Shown here piece by piece: positions 33,960 through 43,310 of a stretch of DNA of 64,000 nucleotides; position 1 is the first letter of the stretch; each line of letters begins with the position of its first letter. The DNA lies in contig NZ_JADDXW010000007.1 in the NCBI RefSeq assembly GCF_017183135.1, positions 1 to 64,000 on the forward strand, written 5' to 3'. A program made the translations under genes and the position numbers. This DNA is from Aurantimonas marina (GTDB lineage: Bacteria; Pseudomonadota; Alphaproteobacteria; Rhizobiales; Rhizobiaceae). The notes under the pieces are model-generated. The model saw only the letters and a list, made by a program, of their open reading frames with translations, was not told the DNA's origin and did no database searches.

Positions 33960-35342
33960 ATGAATATCAAGAAACTTCTGTTCGCCGGCTCCCTGATGGC
34001 CGGGTTCGCCGCCACGGCGGCCTTCGCCCAGGACGCCGCCGCGCCGGCCGCCGACGCGGCTGTCGCGGCCACCGAGGCCGTGGCGCCGACGGTCGACAAG
34101 GGCGACGTCGCGTGGATGATGACGGCCACACTGATCGTCCTGTTCATGCTCATGCCTGGCCTCGCTTTGTTCTATGGCGGCCTGGTGCGCGCCAAGAACA
34201 TGCTGTCGGTGCTGATGCAGTGCACCGTCATCTCCGGCGTCGGCATCATCGTCTGGGTGGTCTGGGGCTATTCCTTCGCCTTCGGCGGCAGCACCAGCCC
34301 CTATTGGGGCGGTCTCGGCAAGCTGTTCCTGGCAGGCGTCACCGTCGATTCGACGGCGGCGACCTTCACCGACGGCGTGGCCCTGCCCGAATATCTGTTC
34401 ATCGCCTTCCAGATGACCTTCGCGATGATCACTCCGGCGCTGATCGTCGGCGCCTTCGCCGAACGCATCAAGTTCTCGGCGGTGGTGCTGTTCACCGTGC
34501 TGTGGCTGACCTTCGCGTACTTCCCGATCGCGCACATGGTCTGGGACGGCGCCGGCCTGATCTTCAACGGAACCCTCTCCGGCGGCGTCGGCGCGCTCGA
34601 CTTCGCCGGCGGCACCGTCGTGCACATCAATGCCGGCATCGCGGCGCTGGTCGGTAGCTACTTCGTCGGCAAGCGTACCGGCCTCGGCAAGGACATGATG
34701 GCCCCGCATTCGATGACGCTGACCATGGTCGGCGCCTCGATCCTGTGGGTCGGCTGGTTCGGCTTCAACGCCGGTTCCAATCTGGAATCGACCGCCGCCG
34801 CGGTTCTCGCGATGATCAACACCTTCACCGCGACGGCCGGCGCGCTGCTCACCTGGTGCGTCATCGAGACCATGATGCGGGGCAAGGCCTCGATGCTCGG
34901 CGGCGCTTCCGGCATCGTCGCGGGGCTCGTTGCCGTCACCCCAGCCTGCGGCACGATCGGGCCAGTGGGCGCGATCGTTCTCGGCGGGCTTGCCAGCGCC
35001 GGCTGCTATTTCTTCGTCTCGGTGGTGAAGAACAAGTTCCAGTACGACGACAGCCTCGACGTCTTCGGCATCCACGGCATCGGCGGCATCATCGGCGCCG
35101 TCGGCACCGGCATCTTCACCGCCTCGTCGCTGGGCGGCGTCGGCCTCGCCGAGGGCGTCTCGATGGGCGCCCAGGTCTGGGCCCAGATCGTCGGCGTGCT
35201 GATCACGCTGGTCTGGGGCGGCGTGATCTCGGCGATCCTGTTCAAGATCGTCGATCTCATCGTCGGCCTGCGTCCGACGCTGGAGCAGGAGCGCGAAGGT
35301 CTCGATCTCGTCTATCATGGCGAGGCGGCCTACCACTCCTGA
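33960..35342 (+). CDS. amtB: Ammonium transporter
   Basis: A 460-residue Amt family channel. It starts with a signal peptide (MNIKKLLFAGSLMAGFAATAAFA) typical of proteobacterial AmtB, then about 11 membrane helices. Hallmarks seen: MPGLALFYGGLVRAKN, the GGTVVHINAG motif with a pore histidine, and DVFGIHGIGGIIG with the second pore histidine. It forms an operon with glnK. A 1.28-kb region without a convincing gene follows. Confidence 0.95.
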   Translation: MNIKKLLFAGSLMAGFAATAAFAQDAAAPAADAAVAATEAVAPTVDKGDVAWMMTATLIVLFMLMPGLALFYGGLVRAKNMLSVLMQCTVISGVGIIVWVVWGYSFAFGGSTSPYWGGLGKLFLAGVTVDSTAATFTDGVALPEYLFIAFQMTFAMITPALIVGAFAERIKFSAVVLFTVLWLTFAYFPIAHMVWDGAGLIFNGTLSGGVGALDFAGGTVVHINAGIAALVGSYFVGKRTGLGKDMMAPHSMTLTMVGASILWVGWFGFNAGSNLESTAAAVLAMINTFTATAGALLTWCVIETMMRGKASMLGGASGIVAGLVAVTPACGTIGPVGAIVLGGLASAGCYFFVSVVKNKFQYDDSLDVFGIHGIGGIIGAVGTGIFTASSLGGVGLAEGVSMGAQVWAQIVGVLITLVWGGVISAILFKIVDLIVGLRPTLEQEREGLDLVYHGEAAYHS

Positions 35343-35635
35343 GCGGCGCGACGGGGCCGATGAGCAAGGCAAGCGGGGTGGGCGAGCGATCGCCGACCCC
35401 GTTTCAATTCGGCGGTGGCGCGTATGGGCGTCGGAGCAAGACAGGGCAGGAACGAGATCTTTTCGCAAGCGGCCTCGCGCACACTCCCTCGCCCTTCGGG
35501 GCTCCTTCGCTCCGCGCCTCAGGATGAGGGAGAGGACGCAGGACATCGCCCGCACCGCGTTCGCGGCCGGCGTGTGCATTCCCCGACACTGACACTTCCT
35601 CCTTTCGCTGCGCTTCGATTCTCTGTCCTCGGGGT

Positions 35636-35780
35636 CCCCGCCAGCGACGAGCTCCGCGAGGAGCTTACGGGCGGGGCAGCGATTCTTTGACCCGTCCTTA
35701 ACTGTCGCGGCTTCGCCACTCACTGACGGGCCAGTTTCTTTGTCCCACCCTTAAGCTTTGCCTTGCGGCTCGCTGGTGGG
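35636..35780. repeat. Row of three hairpin units with a shared linker
   Basis: Three stems follow each other: CCCCGCC/GGCGGGG (35636-35676, with an inner AGCTCC-GCGA-GGAGCT hairpin), CCCGTC/GACGGG (35691-35730) and CCCACC/GGTGGG (35744-35780). The linkers are alike: CAGCGATTCTTTGACCC then CAGTTTCTTTGTCCC, each followed by a GYCCTTAA or ACCCTTAA start. The stem sequences differ but pairing is kept, as if copies of one unit had diverged with compensating changes. Confidence 0.6.
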
Positions 35781-35817
35781 CCCCTGTTGCCGTCTCGTCT
35801 CTGACGAGGCGAGCGGC

Positions 35818-35878
35818 GGGACGCCGGAGGCGAACCCTCCGACTGTTTTAAGTCAATACGGTCCGCCTCCGGCATCCC
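35818..35878. repeat. 15-bp near-perfect inverted repeat
   Basis: GGGACGCCGGAGGCG (35818-35832) pairs with CGCCTCCGGCATCCC (35864-35878) with one mismatch, enclosing an AT-richer 31-nt loop. It continues the hairpin row to its left. Confidence 0.6.
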
Positions 35879-36286
35879 GCGCGGCGTTTGACCAACCCTT
35901 CGACACGCGAACCCCGCCTTTCTCATGGGCTTGCGCGCGCTGCCGGATCTTCACGCCCCTGGCGGGGGCGTTCAAGTGGACCCAGACCACGGACCCCTCA
36001 TCAGTGGGGGACGGTCCGGCGGGAGCAAAGGGCCGTCCGGGCCAGCGCTTCTCCGGAAGAAGCCCCGTCGCGGACACCGCACCGCCAGGGATTTCTCCCC
36101 TTGGCCCAACGAACGATCCCGGTGATCATTCGCGCCCGTTCCGTGGGCCGGCGGTGATCAAAGTATGCGGGAGGGGAAAAGGGTGGGGAGAAAATTTTGC
36201 GGCAACGTCGGCTTTCCAGCACTCACGCGGGCCCCGCCATCCCTGCGAAAGCGCTGTGGAAGATGGGGGCGCCGGAATCCAAACCT

Positions 36287-36403
36287 CGTCACCCCGGCCT
36301 TGAGCCGGGACCCATGCCGCGACGTTTATTCCATCCTGTCCGCCAACGGATTGGCGGCTCGAGCGACTTGGCATGGGTCCTCGGGTCAAGCCCGAGGATG
36401 ACG
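36287..36403. repeat. REP-like large imperfect palindrome with nested hairpin
   Basis: The left arm (36287-36324, CGTCACCCCGGCCTTGAGCC...) is repeated inverted in the right arm (36364-36403, ...CGGGTCAAGCCCGAGGATGACG), roughly three quarters identical, sharing GGGACCCATGCC-type cores. Between them CCGCCAA-CGGA-TTGGCGG (36340-36357) forms its own hairpin. The form is that of dispersed intergenic palindromes in Rhizobiales genomes. Confidence 0.55.
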
Positions 36404-36420
36404 CCCGCGTGGGGCGGGTT

Positions 36421-36473
36421 CGCCAATCACCGAAGTCGAGATGACGACCATGTTGGACGGTCTCGCCAATCAC
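36421..36473. repeat. Pair of 10-bp direct repeats
   Basis: CGCCAATCAC occurs at 36421-36430 and again at 36464-36473, a 43-bp period, with similar flanks (CGAAGTCG and TGACTTCGG). It lies just after the REP-like palindrome. Confidence 0.45.
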
Positions 36474-36619
36474 TGACTTCGGAAGGACGCCTGTCTGGGA
36501 ACGGCGCAACCTCCGAAGCTGGGATCACGACCGCCACCGGATGTCGCAGCGAAGCGAGCAGACTTTGCCTAGCGGTGCCTGGCACGACGACGTTCAGGAG
36601 CGGCGCCGCCGAATGCCAC

Positions 36620-36895
36620 TCATTCCTTGAGAACGTCGCGATATTCCGGCTTGCGCTCGAATGCGGCCCGGGCGAAGGAGCATTGCGGAATCACCTTCAA
36701 ATTCTCCGATCGCGCCCACTCGACCCCGGCGGCGACCAGTTTCCCCGCGATTCCCTCGCCGCGATATTGGTCCGGAACAAAGGTATGATCGAAGATGACG
36801 GTGGTCTCGCCCACCCGGACATAGGTCATCTCGCTGTCGCCTTTGGCAGTGGTGAACCGGCCTTTCGATCCGTTGTCCTCGCGCTGGATATCCAT
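36620..36895 (-). CDS. Small GNAT acetyltransferase-like protein (YjdJ type)
   Basis: A 91-residue protein of the short GNAT branch (COG2388, YjdJ-like). Seen: GRFTTAKGDSEMTYVRVG, the acetyl-CoA-binding loop QYRGEGIAGKLV (Q/R-x-x-G-x-G/A) and a C-terminal PQCSFARAAF stretch. These proteins probably acetylate or bind small molecules, and the substrate is unknown. The start at 36895 has GGGAG upstream. It faces away from ftsK. Confidence 0.8.
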   Translation of the reverse strand: MDIQREDNGSKGRFTTAKGDSEMTYVRVGETTVIFDHTFVPDQYRGEGIAGKLVAAGVEWARSENLKVIPQCSFARAAFERKPEYRDVLKE

Positions 36896-37002
36896 CGTCG
36901 CTCCCTTCCGTTTGAACCGTAAGACTGGCGGACGATCCGCCCTCGGCAAGAGCGAACCCGATCGAACGGCGAGAGGCCCCGGATCGTAAGGCGCTCTTAA
37001 GC

Positions 37003-37018
37003 TTAAACGGGTCTTAAC
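37003..37018 (+). promoter_or_regulatory. CtrA-type binding site before ftsK
   Basis: TTAA-ACGGGTC-TTAAC matches the full CtrA consensus TTAA-N7-TTAA(C) exactly. An extra TTAA lies at 36997-37000. It is 79 bp before the ftsK start, in AT-richer DNA. CtrA is the alphaproteobacterial cell-cycle master regulator. Control of this ftsK by CtrA is inferred. Confidence 0.6.
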
Positions 37019-37096
37019 CTCGGCTGCCTAATCTGGCCGCAAGCAGCGGGCCGGCTCGAAGGCACGATCCGCGTTGGACGAGACAGGCAGGGACAG

Positions 37097-39916
37097 ATGG
37101 CAACCACGGTGTCAGGCGGCAGCCAAACGTCATTCCTTCGGCGGCAGGGCGAAATCGGCGCGGGGGCGGCTTTGATCGCGCTGGCGGGCTATCTCGGCGT
37201 GGCCTTCGCGACCTGGAGTGTGAGCGACCCGTCGCTCAGCCAGTCCAATCAGAACATGGTCGAGAACTGGGCCGGCCCCACCGGAGCCATCGCCGCCGAT
37301 CTCGCCATGCAGATTTTCGGTCTTGGTGCCGCGCTTCTCGTGATGCTGCCGGCGATCTGGGGCCTGATCTTGTTGTCTGGTCACGCGATCGACCATATCT
37401 GGCGCCGCGCCTGGTATGCGGTTGCCGGGACCGTGCTGGCCGCCGCCGCACTCGGCTGTCTGCCGGCGCCCGCGGGCTGGCCGCTGCCGATCGGCCTCGG
37501 CGGCGTCGCCGGCGACCTTGTGTTGAAATTTCCGGCGCTGGCCACCGGCGCCTATCCGCAAGGGTTCCTCGCGATCGTGCTTGCTGTGATGATCGCCGCC
37601 CCGGCGACCTGGCTCTTCCTCAATGGCGCCGGATTGATCGATCGACCCCGCCCGGCACCGGCTGCGGGCCGCCGCAAGGCCCCGGTGGTCGAAGCGGACG
37701 ACGAGGATGAGAGCGAGGGCCGTCTGGCGCTGTTCTTCGGAGCTGTGGCCCATACCGCCTATTCGGCAAAATCCGCCATCGGCCGACGCCTCGCCGCCCG
37801 CCGCGCGGCCCGCGCGTCGAAGGAATTCGGCGACGGCTTCGCTAACTGGTCGGACGAGGAGGAGAATTTCCCGCCCCACCCGGCGCAAGGACGCGGCGCT
37901 CGGCGCTCGATCCGCGTTTCCGAACCCGAGCACATGGAAAACTACTACGGGGCGGATGCAGATGATGGGCGCGCGGAACTCGATGCCGGATCCGAAATGC
38001 CCTGGGACGAGACGGACGCGGACCAGCCTCACCATTTCGCCGGCGGTGACTTTGCCGATGACGACGCGATGATCATCGGACCCGGTGACCGCGTCTCTCC
38101 GAACGCGGCGCCGCTCCCCGACGAGGCCGGTGGCTGGCGGGGCCTTCTGTCCGGCAACATCGTCGCTTTTCCCGGTCGCAGGCCCGCGAAGGACGAGGTT
38201 CCCGAGGGGGCCCGCGGCCGCCCGGCACCGGCTCCGCAAACGCGGTCCGGCGGCGGGACGCCGAACCAGCCCGCCGATCCGGGCGTGCGGGTCGTGCCGC
38301 AGGCGACCGTCACAGCCGAGCAGCAGCGGCTGCGTGGCGGCTCGGGCCGGGCTGTCGCGCTGAAGCCGGCGACGACCGTCGCCGATCCCGTCCGCTTCGA
38401 ATTGCCTTCCATCGATTTCCTGACGCCGCCCAAGCCCCGCAGCCGCGACTCGACCTTGTCGCCGGAAGCGCTGCAGGAAAATGCCCGCCTGCTCGAAGGC
38501 GTGCTGGAGGACTTCGGCGTCAAGGGCGAGATCATCGAGGTGCGCCCCGGCCCCGTGGTGACGCTCTACGAGCTCGAACCGGCGCCTGGTATCAAATCGT
38601 CCCGCGTCATCGGCCTTGCAGACGACATTGCACGCTCGATGAGCGCCATCGCCGCGCGCGTCGCGGTCATTCCGGGCAAGAACGCCATCGGCATCGAGCT
38701 ACCCAACCAGCGCCGCGAAACCGTCTATTTCCGCGAGATGATCGGTTCGGAAACCTTTACCCACAACAAGAGCAAGCTGGCGCTCGCCCTCGGCAAGACC
38801 ATCGGCGGGGAGCCGGTGATCGCCGATCTCGCCAAGATGCCGCATCTTCTCGTTGCCGGCACCACCGGTTCGGGCAAGTCGGTGTCGATCAACACGATGA
38901 TCCTGTCGCTGCTCTACCGGCTGACGCCGCAGGAATGCCGGATGATCATGATCGATCCGAAGATGCTGGAACTGTCGGTCTATGACGGCATTCCGCATCT
39001 GCTCGCCCCGGTCGTGACCGACCCGAAGAAGGCGGTCGTGGCGCTGAAATGGACGGTCCGCGAGATGGAGGACCGCTATCGCAAGATGTCGAAGGTGGGT
39101 GTCAGGAACATCGACGGCTTCAACGCCCGCGTGAAAAGCGCCCTGGAGAAGGATGAAACGATCTCCCGCACGGTCCAGACCGGCTTCGACCGCGAGACCG
39201 GCGAGCCGATCTTCGAGACCGAGGAATTCGATCTCGAGCCGTTGCCCTACATCGTCGTCATCATCGACGAGATGGCCGACCTGATGATGGTCGCCGGCAA
39301 GGACATCGAGGGCACCGTGCAGCGTCTGGCGCAGATGGCCCGTGCCGCCGGCATCCATGTGGTGATGGCGACGCAGCGGCCCTCGGTTGACGTCATCACC
39401 GGTACGATCAAGGCGAACTTCCCGACCCGCATTTCCTTCCAGGTGACCTCGAAGATCGACAGTCGCACCATCCTGCAGGAGCAGGGCGCCGAGCAGCTTC
39501 TGGGCATGGGCGACATGCTGTTCATGGCCGGCGGCGGCCGCATCAAGCGCGTTCACGGCCCGTTCGTCGACGACAGCGAGGTCGAGCAGATCGTCGCGCA
39601 TTTGAAGAGCCAGGGCGTGCCGGACTATCTGGACTCGATCCTGGAGGACGAGGACGAGGACGGCGATGGCGGCGGCGCGTCCGGGAGCGGTGGGGGCGGG
39701 GAGGTCGACGAGGGCGCCGATCTCTACGATCAGGCGGTGGCGATCGTTCTGCGCGACGGCAAGGCGTCGACCTCCTATGTCCAGCGCCGCCTGTCGATCG
39801 GCTACAACCGTGCCGCCTCGATCATCGAGCGGATGGAGCGGGAAGGTATCGTCGGTGCCGCCAACCACGCCGGCAAGCGCGAGATCCTGGTGCCGACGGA
39901 AGACGACCGCATGTAG
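37097..39916 (+). CDS. ftsK: DNA translocase FtsK
   Basis: FtsK pumps chromosome ends through the division septum and activates XerCD at dif. The 939 residues show an N-terminal membrane domain with about four helices (to residue 185), a long acidic and Pro-rich linker (about 190-440), then the RecA-like motor with Walker [11 protein letters not shown] near residue 587 and Walker [13 protein letters not shown] near residue 719. At the C terminus (from about 870) is the winged-helix gamma domain ([22 protein letters not shown]) that reads KOPS sequences. All parts are intact. A CtrA-type box precedes it. Confidence 0.96.
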   Translation: MATTVSGGSQTSFLRRQGEIGAGAALIALAGYLGVAFATWSVSDPSLSQSNQNMVENWAGPTGAIAADLAMQIFGLGAALLVMLPAIWGLILLSGHAIDHIWRRAWYAVAGTVLAAAALGCLPAPAGWPLPIGLGGVAGDLVLKFPALATGAYPQGFLAIVLAVMIAAPATWLFLNGAGLIDRPRPAPAAGRRKAPVVEADDEDESEGRLALFFGAVAHTAYSAKSAIGRRLAARRAARASKEFGDGFANWSDEEENFPPHPAQGRGARRSIRVSEPEHMENYYGADADDGRAELDAGSEMPWDETDADQPHHFAGGDFADDDAMIIGPGDRVSPNAAPLPDEAGGWRGLLSGNIVAFPGRRPAKDEVPEGARGRPAPAPQTRSGGGTPNQPADPGVRVVPQATVTAEQQRLRGGSGRAVALKPATTVADPVRFELPSIDFLTPPKPRSRDSTLSPEALQENARLLEGVLEDFGVKGEIIEVRPGPVVTLYELEPAPGIKSSRVIGLADDIARSMSAIAARVAVIPGKNAIGIELPNQRRETVYFREMIGSETFTHNKSKLALALGKTIGGEPVIADLAKMPHLLVAGTTGSGKSVSINTMILSLLYRLTPQECRMIMIDPKMLELSVYDGIPHLLAPVVTDPKKAVVALKWTVREMEDRYRKMSKVGVRNIDGFNARVKSALEKDETISRTVQTGFDRETGEPIFETEEFDLEPLPYIVVIIDEMADLMMVAGKDIEGTVQRLAQMARAAGIHVVMATQRPSVDVITGTIKANFPTRISFQVTSKIDSRTILQEQGAEQLLGMGDMLFMAGGGRIKRVHGPFVDDSEVEQIVAHLKSQGVPDYLDSILEDEDEDGDGGGASGSGGGGEVDEGADLYDQAVAIVLRDGKASTSYVQRRLSIGYNRAASIIERMEREGIVGAANHAGKREILVPTEDDRM

Positions 39917-40073
39917 TCGATGACGAAATGGTTAGGTTTTCGCCATTGCCGCGCCCCATTGCTAGCGGAATGATGCGAACCGACATGAGGGAGCGAGACG
40001 ACAGCAGCGTTTCGCCCTATCTGCGTCGGCGAGACGAAGGGCAGACTTCGGAACAAGGGAAGCCTCCACCACC

Positions 40074-40730
40074 ATGGCCAAGAACGATACACTCAATCGA
40101 TCTTTCCGCTCTGCGCTCGTTCGCGGCGCGGCGTCGACCTTGATCGCGGCCGCGGTCGTCGCGCCGCTTACGGCAGGCCCGGCGGCGGCGCAATCGAGCG
40201 CCGCGGCACAAAAGATCGCCGACCATTTCTCGGGTGTTCCGTCCATGCACGGGACCTTCATGCAGTTTGACCCGAACGGTCGGCAGACCGAGGGCAAGTT
40301 CTACATCGAGCGGCCCGGCAAGGTGCGTTTCGACTATTCGGGGACGCCGCTTCGGGTGATCTCCGACGGCTCCAACGTCGCGGTCAACAACAAGAAGCTG
40401 AACACCTGGGACGTCTATCCCCTATCGAAGACGCCGTTGAAGCTGTTGCTGAACCGGCGGATCGACCTGTCGGCCGCGAATATCCAGAGCGTCAAGGAAG
40501 AGCCGGATCTCACCACCATCGTCATGGGTGACAAGTCGGTGTTCGGCAATTCGCGCATCACCATGATGTTCGACCCGAAATCCAACGAGCTCAAGCAGTG
40601 GACGATCCGCGACCAGCAGGGCAAGGACACCACGGTGATGATCTACGACGTCAAGAACGGCGGCGACATCAAGGATTCCGCCTTCAAGATTCCCTATACG
40701 GCGATTTCGCAGGGCCAGACCGGCAACTGA
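40074..40730 (+). CDS. lolA: Outer-membrane lipoprotein carrier protein LolA family
   Basis: A 218-residue periplasmic LolA-type protein with a signal peptide (basic start, hydrophobic core, cleavage near AAA-QS at about residue 40). The mature part has MHGTFMQFDPNGRQTEGKFY, RPGKVRFDYSG and TWDVYPLSKTPL, as in LolA. It carries lipoproteins from the inner to the outer membrane. It lies 157 bp after ftsK, the same order as in many proteobacteria (ftsK-lolA). The alphaproteobacterial version is sometimes named only DUF2092/LolA-like. Confidence 0.88.
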   Translation: MAKNDTLNRSFRSALVRGAASTLIAAAVVAPLTAGPAAAQSSAAAQKIADHFSGVPSMHGTFMQFDPNGRQTEGKFYIERPGKVRFDYSGTPLRVISDGSNVAVNNKKLNTWDVYPLSKTPLKLLLNRRIDLSAANIQSVKEEPDLTTIVMGDKSVFGNSRITMMFDPKSNELKQWTIRDQQGKDTTVMIYDVKNGGDIKDSAFKIPYTAISQGQTGN

Positions 40731-40944
40731 AGCAAGCGCCGCACACGCACCGGAACGTGTCGCGTTGTGATGCGGCGCGTTCGCGCGTTCGGGGGAATTT
40801 GCGAAGCGCGACGCGGCGGGCTTTTGTTGCCGTGGCACCGGCCGCCGAAAAAAGATCCCTCGTGGGTGAGCGCCGGCAAAGGGTTGCGGGCCGGCGGCCG
40901 GCCCCATATGCCGGTTTCGTCCTTCAAGCCGGAACCTCCCGCCC

Positions 40945-41748
40945 ATGCCCTTCAAGATCGCCACCTGGAACATCAACTCCGTGCGGCTGCGCATGCCGCT
41001 GGTGGAGCGCTTCCTGAAGGAGACCGCGCCGGACGTCTTGTGCCTGCAGGAAACCAAATGCCCGAACGACCAGTTTCCCGAAAAGGCGTTCCGGGCGCTC
41101 GGCTACGAGCACATCGCGATCCACGGGCAGAAAGGCTATCACGGCGTCGCGACCGTCTCCAGACAGCCTTTCGACGACATCGTCCGGCAGGATTTCTGCG
41201 CCATCGGCGACGCGCGGCACCTGTCGACCCGGCTCAGGGTCGGCGAACGCCGTGTGCGGGTGCACAATTTCTACGTCCCGGCCGGCGGCGACGAGCCAGA
41301 TCCGGCGATCAACCCGAAATTCCGCCACAAGCTCGACTTCATCGAGGAGATGCGGCTGATCGGCGCCGAGGCCGAGCCGGGTGTCTCGTCGCTGCTTGTC
41401 GGCGATCTCAACATCGCGCCGTTGGAGACCGACGTGTGGTCGCACAAGCAGCTCCTCAGGGTGGTGTCCCACACGCCGGTCGAATGCGAGGGCCTGCTGC
41501 GGGCGCAGGGCGACGGCAAATGGATCGATCTGATGCGCCATCACATCCCCGTGGAGGAGACGGTGTTCACCTGGTGGAGCTACCGTGCCAAGGATTGGGC
41601 GGCGTCAAACCGCGGCCGGCGGCTCGACCATGTCTGGGGGTCATCCGATCTCGCGCCGGCGCTGACGGCCATCGACGTGCTCAGCGAGGCGAGGGGCTGG
41701 GAGCGCCCGTCGGACCATGTTCCGGTGACCGCGACCTTCACGTCGTGA
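40945..41748 (+). CDS. xth: Exodeoxyribonuclease III
   Basis: Xth is a base-excision repair enzyme: AP endonuclease, 3' phosphatase and 3'-5' exonuclease on double-stranded DNA. The 267-residue protein is full length with KIATWNINSVRLR, the metal-ligand LQETKCPNDQFP, a catalytic LLVGDLNIAP and the C-terminal SDHVPVTATF histidine. The 214 bp upstream show no gene. A divergent spacing after lolA suggests its own promoter. Confidence 0.95.
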   Translation: MPFKIATWNINSVRLRMPLVERFLKETAPDVLCLQETKCPNDQFPEKAFRALGYEHIAIHGQKGYHGVATVSRQPFDDIVRQDFCAIGDARHLSTRLRVGERRVRVHNFYVPAGGDEPDPAINPKFRHKLDFIEEMRLIGAEAEPGVSSLLVGDLNIAPLETDVWSHKQLLRVVSHTPVECEGLLRAQGDGKWIDLMRHHIPVEETVFTWWSYRAKDWAASNRGRRLDHVWGSSDLAPALTAIDVLSEARGWERPSDHVPVTATFTS

Positions 41749-41800
41749 CAATCGCTCCGCCATGCGGCGGCGGGCGATCGTCTCGGCTGGTCGGCGACAT

Positions 41801-42256
41801 CTATCCGGAGAACCGGTCCTCCAGCGCGAGGATCTGCCGGGTCATTTCAGCGAACTGAACCTTCAGCCGTTCGTGCAGGCCGGCGGCGTATTCGGGATAT
41901 TCCTCCAGCATGCGGCGGAACATCGGTCGGGTAATCCGGAGCAGTTCGCAATCGGTCTCCGCATTGGCGCTGGCGGGCCGGGTGGTCTCGGTGATCAAAG
42001 CGAGTTCGCCGAGCAGCGTCCCCGGTCCATACATCCCGACGAGCTTTTGTTGGTTTCCCGCTTGCCGAGCGAGCGCAACCGTGCCGACGGCGATGACGAA
42101 ACCGGCATCCGCCTGTGCATCCTGGCGAAAGACGATTTCCCCCGCGGAAAGGCGCCGGCGCTCGGCGCCAAAGGCGAGGAGACGCAACTGGTCGCTCGCC
42201 AAGCTTTCGAACAGCGGCACGTTTCTGAGGATCGCGATGTCGCTTTCAAGGCTCAT
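41801..42256 (-). CDS. Cyclic-nucleotide-binding-domain protein
   Basis: A 151-residue stand-alone cNMP-binding domain. It starts with a short helix (ILRNVPLFESLASDQLRLLA), then a beta roll with VIAVGTVALAR and the phosphate-cassette-like LLGELALITETTRPASA. The C-terminal helix is long and basic/acidic. No DNA-binding HTH follows, so unlike Crp it is probably not a transcription factor by itself. The partner is unknown. It is the only gene on this strand between xth and cenR. Confidence 0.8.
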   Translation of the reverse strand: MSLESDIAILRNVPLFESLASDQLRLLAFGAERRRLSAGEIVFRQDAQADAGFVIAVGTVALARQAGNQQKLVGMYGPGTLLGELALITETTRPASANAETDCELLRITRPMFRRMLEEYPEYAAGLHERLKVQFAEMTRQILALEDRFSG

Positions 42257-42452
42257 CTCGTCGAATTACCGTTTCCCTAACCCGCATCACGGCCGCGATG
42301 GCCTTGATCCAGCGTCCGACGCACGGTTTTCCCCGGCGGTCGGGTGGGCCGTGATCTCTCGGCTGTTCCTGCGCCACCGTTAACCGAGCGTTTCAATGAA
42401 GGGTAGAGAGAAAGCGAAGCGAATCGGCAAACCTACAGCGCGAGACAATGCC

Positions 42453-42478
42453 CCCAGCCCCGCAGTAGACGGGCTGGG
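42453..42478. terminator. Hairpin downstream of cenR
   Basis: CCCAGCCC (42453-42460) and GGGCTGGG (42471-42478) form an 8-bp stem with a 10-nt loop, 26 nt after the cenR stop on the minus strand. It probably ends the cenR transcript, though no T-run follows. Confidence 0.4.
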
Positions 42479-42503
42479 AGCATCGCGAGATCGCTGAGAA
42501 GGC

Positions 42504-43187
42504 TCACGGGACCAGCTTGTAGCCGCCGGACTCCGTGACCAGTATCCGCGCGTTCGAAGGATCGGGCTCGATCTTCTGGCGCAGGCGATAGACATGGGTT
42601 TCGAGCGTATGGGTGGTGACGCCCGAATTGTAGCCCCAGACCTCCTCCAGGAGGACGTCCCGCGTGATCACCCGGCGGTCGGCGCGATAGAGATAGCGGA
42701 TGATCGCCGTCTCCTTCTCGGTCAGGCGAATCTTGCCGCCCTTCTCATCGAGCAGCAGTTTCTGGCTCGGCTTGAAGACGTAAGGGCCGACCTGGAAGGT
42801 GGCATCCTCGCTCTGTTCGTGCTGGCGCAGCTGCGCCCGGATGCGGGCCAAAAGCACTGCGAAGCGGAAGGGCTTGATGACATAGTCGTTGGCGCCAGCC
42901 TCGAGCCCGAGGATCGTGTCGGAATCGGTGTCCTGGCCGGTCAGGATGATGATCGGTGCCTTGAAGCCGCCCTTGCGCAGAACCTTGACCGCCTCACGTC
43001 CGTCCATGTCGGGCAGACCGACATCCATGACCACGAGATCGATCAGTCCGGCTCTGGCTGTACTGATACCCTTGGTCGCCGTCGGCTCTTGCAGGACGGC
43101 AAACTCCTCGTGCAGCGACAGCTGCTCGGCGAGGGTCTGCCTGAGGTCGTCGTCGTCGTCTACGATGAGGATACTGCGTGCGGTCAT
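42504..43187 (-). CDS. cenR: CenR-like two-component response regulator
   Basis: A 227-residue OmpR-family regulator. The receiver domain has acidic pocket residues (VDDDDD) near the start, phospho-acceptor Asp in VVMDVGLPDMDG, and Lys in DYVIKPFR. The C-terminal winged helix contains LTEKETAIIRYLYR and TLETHVYRLRQKIEPDPSN. Sequence and C terminus (VTESGGYKLVP) resemble CenR, the essential cell-envelope regulator of alphaproteobacteria. The name is by resemblance. It is divergent from an L,D-transpeptidase gene, a possible target. Confidence 0.75.
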   Translation of the reverse strand: MTARSILIVDDDDDLRQTLAEQLSLHEEFAVLQEPTATKGISTARAGLIDLVVMDVGLPDMDGREAVKVLRKGGFKAPIIILTGQDTDSDTILGLEAGANDYVIKPFRFAVLLARIRAQLRQHEQSEDATFQVGPYVFKPSQKLLLDEKGGKIRLTEKETAIIRYLYRADRRVITRDVLLEEVWGYNSGVTTHTLETHVYRLRQKIEPDPSNARILVTESGGYKLVP

Positions 43188-43310
43188 GCGATTCAGCCGT
43201 TCGGTTCTTGCCTCAAGGGTGGCCGTAAGAAAGGGCGGCGCACGTTCGAGCTTGTAACAATTCGTGACGACAAATGGGTCGATTGCAAGGAAAGTCAGGA
43301 AAAAAGGCAA

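Larger units (their letters stand above)
35343..36619. other. Gene-free, palindrome-rich spacer after amtB
   Basis: No convincing gene lies in this 1.28-kb stretch. Open frames exist on both strands but lack ribosome sites, are Pro/Arg/Ser-rich and show no family resemblance. Instead the region holds many inverted repeats: a compact row of four hairpins (35636-35878), a large REP-like palindrome (36287-36403) and short direct repeats (36421-36473). It may be a repeat graveyard or hold structured RNA. Confidence 0.6.

Noticed and set aside
35758-36303. 181-residue frame in the spacer after amtB
   Set aside because: No ribosome site, Pro/Gly/Arg-rich composition, no family resemblance, and it runs through several palindromes.
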